Assembly: GCF_000496735.2 (NCBI RefSeq)
Contig: NZ_AYLO01000026.1
Coordinates: 1-32,929, forward strand
Length of the DNA: 32,929 bases
Direction of reading: 5' to 3'
Origin: Methyloglobulus morosus KoM1
GTDB lineage: Bacteria; Pseudomonadota; Gammaproteobacteria; Methylococcales; Methylomonadaceae
Shown here: positions 24,022-30,232 of the stretch, one piece after another
Position numbering within the stretch: position 1 is the stretch's first letter
How the letters are laid out: each line of letters opens with the position of its first letter
Made by a program: the position numbers and the translations under genes
Notes under the pieces: model-generated
What the model was told of the DNA's origin: nothing
The model's database searches: none
What the model saw: only the letters and a program-made list of their open reading frames with translations

Positions 24022-24040
24022 CCCCATCAACAAAATGGGG
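24022..24040 (-). other. Leader hairpin upstream of cobO
   Basis: CCCCAT (24022-24027) and ATGGGG (24035-24040) enclose a 7-base loop, with AAAGC/GCTTT (24041-24062) next to it. This is too simple for a cobalamin riboswitch. The role is unknown. Confidence 0.35.
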
Positions 24041-24191
24041 AAAGCTTACACCAAAAGGCTTTTTGCCTCATTACATATCGGCGCAATCATCAGGGTGAAT
24101 ACAAAATCGGTTAAGGGAAAACAAAAAATTCCGGCGATATCAAACGTCAGAAATGCAAGATGTTTTGACAAAGATAAATAACAAAAGCTCT

Positions 24192-24199
24192 GCTATACT
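24192..24199 (+). promoter_or_regulatory. Extended -10 promoter of the TIGR04073-type gene
   Basis: TGCTATACT (24191-24199) gives an extended -10 (TGn then TATACT), 33 bases before the start codon. A TTGACA at 24165-24170 is 23 bases away, too far for a normal -35. Confidence 0.5.
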
Positions 24200-24232
24200 G
24201 AGAGATAACACTACTGATTTACAGGATTCAAC

Positions 24233-24835
24233 ATGATGACTTCATTCAGACAATATACTCTGGCAACGCTATTTTTGCTGTTGTTATCGGTACAGATGCC
24301 TGTGTTTGCGGAAGATTATTACCAGCAACAGTTGCAAAACGAACAACTGCTAAATCACGAACTCAAACGGCAAAACCAAGTTAGGCATAAAAGCTACGGA
24401 AGACTGGTGGCTGATAAGTCGTTAAATGGCCTCGCCAATATGGCGAGCGCGCCGCTTGAGATACCCAAAAATATCATCAATATTTCAAACGAGCCGGACA
24501 GCAATGTTTTCTACGGACTTTTTGGCGGCATCATCAGGGGTTCCCTTGACACCGCAGGACGCATCCTAAACGGTGCTAACGATTTGGTTACCGCGCCGCT
24601 GCCCACCAAACCGGTCGTCCAACCAAAATACATTTGGGACGACTTCGATCAGACCAATTCCTATGGGCAGTTTTATCGTTTAGTCGACAACCCCAAAATA
24701 GAACCTTACGTCGCACCCACGCCGCCGCCACGTCCGGTCGCCGTTGTTCAGCCCATTGATGACCGTACTGAGCAATATTCGCAGCAAACCAACCAAAATC
24801 TGGACACCTATTTCAAGCAAGAAATGCAAAAATAG
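24233..24835 (+). CDS. Exported protein, TIGR04073-like (exosortase-associated)
   Basis: A 200-residue exported protein with a signal peptide ending at VFA, before EDYYQQQL. After a Gln-rich helical stretch comes the core KSLNGLANMASAPLEIPKNI, INISNEPDSNVFYGLFGGII, RGSLDTAGRILNGANDLVTAPLP. This matches, from memory, the TIGR04073 family of small exported proteins that co-occur with exosortase/PEP-CTERM systems. The C terminus is Pro- and Gln-rich (APTPPPRPVAV). No exosortase or PEP-CTERM protein is in the window. AGGA lies 6 bases before the first of two adjacent ATG codons. Confidence 0.78.
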   Translation: MMTSFRQYTLATLFLLLLSVQMPVFAEDYYQQQLQNEQLLNHELKRQNQVRHKSYGRLVADKSLNGLANMASAPLEIPKNIINISNEPDSNVFYGLFGGIIRGSLDTAGRILNGANDLVTAPLPTKPVVQPKYIWDDFDQTNSYGQFYRLVDNPKIEPYVAPTPPPRPVAVVQPIDDRTEQYSQQTNQNLDTYFKQEMQK

Positions 24836-24864
24836 CGTTTCAATCTATTGATATTATATGGTTT

Positions 24865-24893
24865 GGCGGAGCGGCATCTAATTGGCTTCCGCC
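24865..24893 (+). terminator. Hairpin after the TIGR04073-type gene
   Basis: GGCGGA (24865-24870) pairs with TCCGCC (24888-24893), with GC/GC pairing inside, 30 bases past the stop codon. Only a weak T-rich tail (TTACCCGTTCTTATT) follows. Confidence 0.5.
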
Positions 24894-24979
24894 TTACCCG
24901 TTCTTATTAACAATTGTAGCGCTAAAATACAGCCACCCTGCAATTGCCCTTTTTTTCAACTTTAATCATCCACCTACGG

Positions 24980-24985
24980 TATAAT
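24980..24985 (+). promoter_or_regulatory. -10 element of rnpB
   Basis: A perfect TATAAT ends about 9 bases before the RNA. The -35 region is poor (TTCAAC at 24955 or CAACTT at 24957). Confidence 0.7.
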
Positions 24986-24993
24986 TGACCTAG

Positions 24994-25346
24994 AAAGAGT
25001 CGGCTGGGCAGTCGCTGTTTTATCGCAAGATAGAATGGAGGAAAGTCCGGGCTCCATTGGGCAGGGTGCCAGGTAACGCCTGGGAGGTGTGAACCTACGG
25101 AAAGTGCCACAGAAAATATACCGCCCAACCCTTTCGGGGGTTAGGTAAGGGTGAAATGGTGCGGTAAGAGCGCACCGCGCAACTGGCAACAGGGGCGGCA
25201 TGGTAAACCCCACCCGGAGCAAGATCAAATAGAGGGACAGACGCGTGGCCCGCGCGGTTCCTGGGTAGATTGCTTGAGCTGCAAGGTGACTTGCAGCCTA
25301 GATGAATGGCTGCTCTCGACAGAACCCGGCTTATAGGCCGACTTTT
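24994..25346 (+). ncRNA. rnpB: RNase P RNA, bacterial class A
   Basis: The catalytic RNA of RNase P, which trims tRNA 5' ends. Conserved blocks match E. coli closely: GGAGGAAAGTCCGGGCTCC at 25037-25055, then GGGCAGGGTGCCAGGTAACG, GGTGCGGTAAGAGCGCACCG, ACCCGGAGCAAGATCAAATAG, GATGAATGGCTGCTC and ACAGAACCCGGCTTAT near the 3' end. The terminal helix P1 pairs AGTCGGC (24998-25004) with GCCGACT (25337-25343), followed by a T-rich tract. Ends are accurate to a few bases. Confidence 0.97.
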
Positions 25347-25385
25347 TCTTCTTTTTTCCCCTGTTTTATCTTTGGTTAACTGGAT

Positions 25386-25643
25386 TTAATCATCATCCGG
25401 GCAGTACCGACTTTGCCCGTCGCCCGAATAACCATACCCGTATGTAGGCTGCCGATAACCCGAATAACCATTGTTTGAATAGCCATAGCCCTGCGACCCA
25501 TAACCTGGGCCTTGTCGGTAACCTTGTCCATAATAACTGTCAGACGCACTACTGTAAGAGTCGTTCAATGCAGGATCATAAGCGCAACCACTTAATAAAC
25601 CTAGCAATCCTACTGCAACAATGGTTTTGTATAATGCGTTCAT
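25386..25643 (-). CDS. Small Tyr/Gly-rich lipoprotein
   Basis: An 85-residue protein with lipoprotein signal MNALYKTIVAVGLLGLLSGC; Cys20 is the lipidation site and Ala-Tyr follow. The mature part is low complexity, dominated by Tyr, Gly, Ser and Gln in repeats such as YGQGYRQGPGYGSQGYGYSNN and SGYRQPTYGYGYSG, and ends in CPDDD with a second Cys. AGGAGGGG precedes the ATG. Function unknown; such Tyr/Gly-rich sequences are flexible and often surface-exposed. Its stop is 40 bases from the end of rnpB, on the other strand. Confidence 0.82.
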   Translation of the reverse strand: MNALYKTIVAVGLLGLLSGCAYDPALNDSYSSASDSYYGQGYRQGPGYGSQGYGYSNNGYSGYRQPTYGYGYSGDGQSRYCPDDD

Positions 25644-25723
25644 GACCCCTCCTCTTTCGATAAACTTGGGTGCAGTTTATCCATTTAATCCTGAATAGAG
25701 GATGAATTAAAGCTTCTCGATTG

Positions 25724-25756
25724 TTCCCCTTACCCTCCCTCGGAGGAATAAGGGAA
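25724..25756 (-). terminator. Hairpin after the SUMF1-like gene
   Basis: TTCCCCTTA (25724-25732) pairs with TAAGGGAA (25749-25756) with one bulged C, and CTCC/GGAG close the inner part around CTC. It lies 16 bases past the minus-strand stop. No T run follows. Confidence 0.45.
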
Positions 25757-25771
25757 GACTTAGCCTCCCCT

Positions 25772-26557
25772 TTAGTCCAATTGTCTTGCCAGACGAAAGC
25801 CCACATCGTGGGTACGGGTTGTAGGCAGGGCACTAAAACGCACAGCTGAACGCAGGTTGCTGGCTTTGCCGATATAACTGCCGCCACGATAGACACGGTA
25901 TTTGCCTGTTTCCGGCCCTGTCGGATTGTTTGCCGGGCTATTGCTGTAATAAGTGCCGTCGTACCAATCTTGCACCCATTCCCAGACGTTGCCGTGCATG
26001 TCATAAAGCCCCCAGTCATTAGGTTTTTTTTGCGCGACTTCGTGCGGCGTACCTTTGTAGCCCAGATTGCCGAACCAAGCATAAGTTGCCAGGGATCTTT
26101 CATTATCGCCAAAGCAAAAATCGGATTCGCTGCCTGCCCTTGCGGCATATTCCCACTCGGCTTCGGTCGGTAGGCGGAAAAATGTGCCGCCTTCTTTGGC
26201 ATTCAGCTTTTGGATGAACTCCTGGACATCATTCCAGCTTACCCTGTCCACTGGCTTGTCTTCGACCTTGGATTTGCTGGGGTTGTTGCCCATAACATCT
26301 TCCCATTCCCTTTGCGTCACTTCGGTTTCGCCTAGATAGAAAGGCTTATCGATACACACCCGATGACTGGGCGTTTCGCCAACCGTCCTGTCGGTGGGCG
26401 GCTTATTGTTACCCATCTGAAAACAGCCGGCAGGGATAAATATAAATTTCATTCCTGCGAAATTTTTACTTTCTACTGCACCTGCCGATTGCGCGTAAAG
26501 AAGATTTATAAAAAGTATGATAAGGAGCCTGTTCAGGGTTCTATGTTCGATTCTCAT
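25772..26557 (-). CDS. Exported SUMF1/FGE-like domain protein, probably non-catalytic
   Basis: A 261-residue protein with an N-terminal signal (LLIILFINLLYAQSAGA). It then has the formylglycine-generating-enzyme (SUMF1) fold: FIFIPAGCFQMGNN, FYLGETEVTQREWEDVMGNN, RLPTEAEWEYAARAGSE, GLYDMHGNVWEWVQDWY, RVYRGGSYIGKASNLRSAVR and DVGFRLAR. True FGE enzymes have two Cys shortly after GGS; here that stretch reads GGSYIGKASNL, without Cys. The fold is also used in non-enzymatic or iron-dependent proteins. AGGAAAAGC precedes the ATG. It is probably periplasmic; the substrate is unknown. Confidence 0.87.
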   Translation of the reverse strand: MRIEHRTLNRLLIILFINLLYAQSAGAVESKNFAGMKFIFIPAGCFQMGNNKPPTDRTVGETPSHRVCIDKPFYLGETEVTQREWEDVMGNNPSKSKVEDKPVDRVSWNDVQEFIQKLNAKEGGTFFRLPTEAEWEYAARAGSESDFCFGDNERSLATYAWFGNLGYKGTPHEVAQKKPNDWGLYDMHGNVWEWVQDWYDGTYYSNSPANNPTGPETGKYRVYRGGSYIGKASNLRSAVRFSALPTTRTHDVGFRLARQLD

Positions 26558-26909
26558 GATGCTTTTCCTTATATGTCATTTATTTTTAAGATGATATTGG
26601 CATAAAAGCCGTGCTGTCTCTTAAAAGACTGGGAGTCACACGATCCACCTGGATTGAAACGGTAGCGCCACACAGTTTGGCACAGCGTGTTTTCCCACGA
26701 TGCAAAGGGGCAATGCCAGCGACAACTATCGCATTAATCCGCCGTTAATTCTCACCCTTTTTTATTTAGATTGTCCACTTTTCGTGACAATGAGTTATTG
26801 TAAAATGTCTTACTTAAACTATCTCGTCGGTGTCTGCCTTTATTAATGAAAGGTTGGCGATGTGCTGACTAAGCCATACCTACGATTTTGCCGGATACCG
26901 CAGACCAAT
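26558..26909. other. 352-base gap between SUMF1-like gene and lpxB
   Basis: No gene is recognised. The only ordered element is the dyad at 26770-26791. A GTG at 26862, in frame with lpxB, would extend it by 16 residues. Confidence 0.5.
26770..26791. promoter_or_regulatory. Operator-like dyad upstream of lpxB
   Basis: ATTGTC (26770-26775) and GACAAT (26786-26791) are exact inverted half-sites separated by 10 bases, about 120 bases before the lpxB start. The regulator is unknown. Confidence 0.35.
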
Positions 26910-28055
26910 ATGACACAGAAGCCGTTTACCCTCTTTTTTAGTGCGGGCGAATCGTCCGGCGACCAACATGCCGCCAACATGTTTTTGGAATTAAAAACCC
27001 ATCGACCCGATATTAAAGGAATCGGCATGGGTAGTGCAAAAATGGCGCAAGCGGGCATCGATATACGCTTCGATTCATCAGGCATTGCGGTTATCGGTGT
27101 GGTTGAGGTCATTAAGCATTATAGGGAAATCCGTCGTGCATTGACTGCCATGCAGCAACTGTTACTGGCAGAACGGCCTGATTTGCTGGTGTGCGTGGAC
27201 TATAAGGAGTTTAATTTCAAGTTGGCGCGATTCGCCAAGCAAAACGGCATCAAGGTCCTCTTTTATGTCAGCCCCCAGGTTTGGGCGTGGCGGCCAGGCC
27301 GTGTCAAGAAATACGGTGCAGCCATTGACATGATGGCGGTGATCTTTCCGTTTGAGGTGCCTTACTACGAGGCTGAAAAGGTGCCTGTTCGTTATGTGGG
27401 GCATCCTTCCGTGGACAAAGCTCACCCTCAACACAGTAAAGAGGAAGATTTACGGCTATTTGGCTTGGCTAAAGCCACCCCTATCGTGGGGATTTTGCCT
27501 GGCAGCCGCAAGAATGAAATAGAACGTATGTTGCCGGTCATGTTGGCGGCAGCACAGCAATTGCAAACCGAATTTCCCGGCATCCATTTCCTGCTGCCAC
27601 AGGCCGATTCTATCCCCGACAACTTGCTTGCCGATCAGCTAAGGGCCATACCGTTAACGATTAGCGTCATTAAACAAAAGCCCTACGATGCCATCCAATG
27701 CTGTGATGCTATCATGACCACTTCGGGCACGGCGAGCCTTGAGATTGCATTATTGGGAATCCCTATGGTGATTGCTTACCGATTGTCGCCCCTGACCTAT
27801 TGGTTAGGGCGGTTGCTGGTTAAAATCCCCTATATCGGGTTGCCAAACATTATCCTGGGCAAACCTGCCATCAAAGAATTGATCCAGCATGAAGCTAACG
27901 CAGAACGGCTTGCCGAAGAAATCACGAAAATTTTGAAAGACAAGCCTTATAGGGAGTCGATGCGCCAAGACCTGCATCGGGTGAAGCAACAACTCGGCGA
28001 AGGAGGCGGCTCAAAAAATATGGCTTTGCTGGCTTTGGAGATGCTGGGCGGTTAA
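26910..28055 (+). CDS. lpxB: Lipid-A-disaccharide synthase
   Basis: A 381-residue glycosyltransferase of the GT19 family, at the inner face of the inner membrane. It joins UDP-2,3-diacylglucosamine with lipid X to form the lipid A disaccharide. Motifs are FFSAGESSGDQHAANMF, PQVWAWRPGRVKKYG, RYVGHPSVDKAH, ILPGSRKNEIERMLPVML, SGTASLEIALLGIPMVIAYR and GLPNIILGKPAIKELIQ. The ATG at 26910 gives a length equal to E. coli LpxB (382). The ribosome-binding site is poor (GGATACCGCAGACCAAT). Unlike most genomes, lpxD, fabZ and lpxA are not beside it; the gene stands alone. Confidence 0.96.
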   Translation: MTQKPFTLFFSAGESSGDQHAANMFLELKTHRPDIKGIGMGSAKMAQAGIDIRFDSSGIAVIGVVEVIKHYREIRRALTAMQQLLLAERPDLLVCVDYKEFNFKLARFAKQNGIKVLFYVSPQVWAWRPGRVKKYGAAIDMMAVIFPFEVPYYEAEKVPVRYVGHPSVDKAHPQHSKEEDLRLFGLAKATPIVGILPGSRKNEIERMLPVMLAAAQQLQTEFPGIHFLLPQADSIPDNLLADQLRAIPLTISVIKQKPYDAIQCCDAIMTTSGTASLEIALLGIPMVIAYRLSPLTYWLGRLLVKIPYIGLPNIILGKPAIKELIQHEANAERLAEEITKILKDKPYRESMRQDLHRVKQQLGEGGGSKNMALLALEMLGG

Positions 28056-28081
28056 TGTCTCTTTAACCACCCAAAAAAGCG

Positions 28082-28912
28082 CTATTTTGATGGACTCAAC
28101 ATCGCAAAAACGTCATTCTCGTGATCGATTATCTCTTGGTTAACTTTTTGCTTTACCAGCAATTCTTGATGCTTATCCAACAACCCTGTCCTTCGATGCC
28201 CTTCAGTCCCGGACGGATTACAAAAAACATGCGCCAAATACGCAATTTCCGTTTCTTTACGGATGCTTGGCACAGCTCGTTCAGGATATAAATGGTGTTG
28301 AATCACTTGTGGATAAAATTGCGGCAAATGCCAGTGCCGCAACAGGTCGGCACCCAGTCGACAGTAATCGAAGCCGAAGTTGACACGCTCTATTATATCG
28401 ACGGGACACTGCTTTTGTTGGCTTTCCTGAAAGAATTTAAAAGCCAATTCGGGTGCGTTAACAAACATAGCCGCATGGCCGATTTCCAACAAAAACCCTA
28501 CGGTAAAATATTGGTTGCTTGGAGGCATCCGACAAAATCTGCTGACGTTTCGTGCGGCAATGCCGCGCCTTATCGCTTGCCGCCAGAAATCATTTATATA
28601 ATCCGTTGTTTGCCAATGGACATTGGCAAAAGTCCGCATACATAAGCTGCCCAGTAACAAATCATGCAATTGGCCGACACCGAGTAGGCTTATTGCGTCA
28701 TAGAGCACTTCCACTTTGCGGTCAAAGCCAAAAAACTCACTGTTGGCGATCCGGATGACACTGCCCGCCAATTGGGTATCTGCCCGAATCAACTTATCAA
28801 AATCCTCGATTTTGACATTCGGATTATCCATCAATACCCTTATCTGACGATAAATATCCGGCAAGGAAATTTTTTCGGTCAAAACGGAGATAAATTCTCT
28901 GGTGGTATTCAT
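28082..28912 (-). CDS. HDOD-domain protein 2 of the tandem pair
   Basis: A 276-residue HDOD (HD-related output domain) protein. Features are LPDIYRQIRVLMDNP (about 18-32), LAGSVIRIANSEFFGFDRKV, YDAISLLGVGQLHDLLLGS and EIGHAAMFVNAPELAF. HDOD domains descend from HD phosphohydrolases but usually lack the metal-binding HD pair; they serve as signalling scaffolds, for example in motility and the cell cycle. Helical to the end. The ATG is 6 bases after the stop of the upstream paralogue at 28919, so they are co-transcribed. About 40-50% identical by eye in the core. Confidence 0.88.
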   Translation of the reverse strand: MNTTREFISVLTEKISLPDIYRQIRVLMDNPNVKIEDFDKLIRADTQLAGSVIRIANSEFFGFDRKVEVLYDAISLLGVGQLHDLLLGSLCMRTFANVHWQTTDYINDFWRQAIRRGIAARNVSRFCRMPPSNQYFTVGFLLEIGHAAMFVNAPELAFKFFQESQQKQCPVDIIERVNFGFDYCRLGADLLRHWHLPQFYPQVIQHHLYPERAVPSIRKETEIAYLAHVFCNPSGTEGHRRTGLLDKHQELLVKQKVNQEIIDHENDVFAMLSPSK

Positions 28913-28918
28913 GGCTAC

Positions 28919-29782
28919 CTATTTGAGTATTATCTGTTCCATATCCGAACAGGCCACTTCCGCTTTTTCCAAAGTGGCTTCGATTTGTTCGGGCAATAAA
29001 TTAAGGATTCCCCATGCGCTGGGAAGTATCAATTGCTCAAGTGTTTGTCCTGCATCAGAAAAATAATGGTGCGCGTAACCATGCGCCACATGTACGAGCG
29101 CGGTTCCCAATTGGTAGTCAGGGGCACGGGTTGTTGGTTGATAATAGGTTATTATCTGAAAATTCAAGGGCAGCTGCCATTGGGCCATCAACCTGGCGCC
29201 CATTTGACCGTAATGAAAGCCCAAAATACTTTGTTCGGCTTCATGGATCATTTGGTTTCCTTGAGGTAGGCTTGCAATGATCTGTTTGGCCTGTCCGGGA
29301 TATTTTGAATAAATAATCAGATGCCCGATTTCATGCAATAAACCGATGATGAACAACGATTCACTCTTACGGATATTAAGCTGGTTCGCCAGCAAGCGCG
29401 CCAAAACACCGGTAAACAAGCTGCACCGCCAGAAAGTCTTGAGTGGGACAATATCATTGGGGAAATCCAGTGACGACATTGCGGAAGCACCCAGCACCAT
29501 GTCGTGCAACGGCCCTATGCCCAACAGGTTGATCGCCCTGCTGATACTATCAATTTGCCCAGGAAACCCGAAAAATGCACTGTTGACAACTTTTAGCACT
29601 GTCCCTGCCAAATTAGGGTCACAGCACACGACTTCGCTAAAATCCCCAATATCTGAATTCGGGTTTTCCATCACGCGGCGAAATTTTAGGTATACCTCCG
29701 GCAAGGAAACCAGGCCATCAATCTCTTGCAGCGTTTCTTCAATGGATTTGAACGGCAGTTGAGGTTCGTAGGTGTTTGGCAA
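28919..29782 (-). CDS. HDOD-domain protein 1 of the tandem pair
   Basis: A 287-residue HDOD protein with LPEVYLKFRRVMENPN, LAGTVLKVVNSAFFGFPGQI, SRAINLLGIGPLHDMVLGAS and LLHEIGHLIIYSKYPGQAKQ. It is the first gene of the pair and closely similar to the downstream one, so the pair arose by tandem duplication. No receiver, GGDEF or EAL domain is attached, so any input must come from partners. A minus-strand frame extending upstream to 29961 has no better start. Function unknown beyond family. Confidence 0.88.
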   Translation of the reverse strand: MPNTYEPQLPFKSIEETLQEIDGLVSLPEVYLKFRRVMENPNSDIGDFSEVVCCDPNLAGTVLKVVNSAFFGFPGQIDSISRAINLLGIGPLHDMVLGASAMSSLDFPNDIVPLKTFWRCSLFTGVLARLLANQLNIRKSESLFIIGLLHEIGHLIIYSKYPGQAKQIIASLPQGNQMIHEAEQSILGFHYGQMGARLMAQWQLPLNFQIITYYQPTTRAPDYQLGTALVHVAHGYAHHYFSDAGQTLEQLILPSAWGILNLLPEQIEATLEKAEVACSDMEQIILK

Positions 29783-30027
29783 ACGATTTTCTCCGACTTA
29801 AGAATTTTAGCAGGTGTCCAAAAGGACATTGTATAGCACTTTCCAGCCTCTTTATTTCGATTCGAAATATTAGTAAATACCTGACACTCTAGGCTAATTT
29901 TAGTTGAAATTGTATGACATCGCTTAAATTGTGCAGATACTTTTAAGGAATCCCTGAACAAGCTTATTCAACTCATGGCTCGACAAGGCAAATGCCAACA
30001 AAATCAATATATTTCATTTCTCTATGG

Positions 30028-30052
30028 GCTTATCGAAGGACTCAACCTGATG
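30028..30052. repeat. Dispersed repeat fragment, copy 4
   Basis: GGCTTATCGAAGGACTCAAC followed by CTGATG is a degraded form of the repeat at 1-80 (compare GTCGAAGGGCTCAG). Confidence 0.4.
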
Positions 30053-30097
30053 TTACTTAACATCATCCTATTTCTTTTTATATTGCCGCTAGCGGCA
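30048..30097. other. Two adjacent hairpins in the aas upstream region
   Basis: TGATGTT-ACTT-AACATCA (30048-30065), then TATTTCTTTTTATAT, then the 14-bp palindrome TGCCGCTAGCGGCA (30084-30097). The first hairpin plus T-rich stretch could end a transcript entering from the left on plus; no gene is visible there. Confidence 0.35.
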
Positions 30098-30232
30098 GGT
30101 TTTATAAATTTGTCGTACGCCTTAGATGACAGTTTAAAGGCTTAAGCCAAATCGACAAACCGAACAAGCCCAGTAGCTTTTTGTCATCCCCAAAAATTTA
30201 ACGTCTGCTAAGATAATGCCAGGAGGAGCATT

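Larger units (their letters stand above)
29783..30232. other. 450-base gap upstream of the HDOD pair and aas
   Basis: No gene. It contains the small hairpin TGTCC-AAAA-GGACA (29815-29828), a fourth dispersed-repeat fragment (30028-30052), TGATGTT/AACATCA (30048-30065), the palindrome TGCCGCTAGCGGCA (30084-30097) and the palindrome GGCTTAAGCC (30139-30148). Divergent promoters for the HDOD pair and aas must lie here. Confidence 0.55.

Noticed and set aside
24165-24199. TTGACA at 24165 as the -35 for TATACT at 24194
   Set aside because: The spacing is 23 bases, beyond the usable 15-19; the extended -10 alone is the better explanation.
23985-24232. Possible cobalamin riboswitch upstream of cobO
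   Set aside because: No B12-box-like sequence is found; only two simple hairpins are present.
29686-29961. Minus-strand frame overlapping the start of HDOD protein 1
   Set aside because: It overlaps the HDOD coding region in another frame, is rich in Lys, Cys and Thr without pattern, and has no translation signal.
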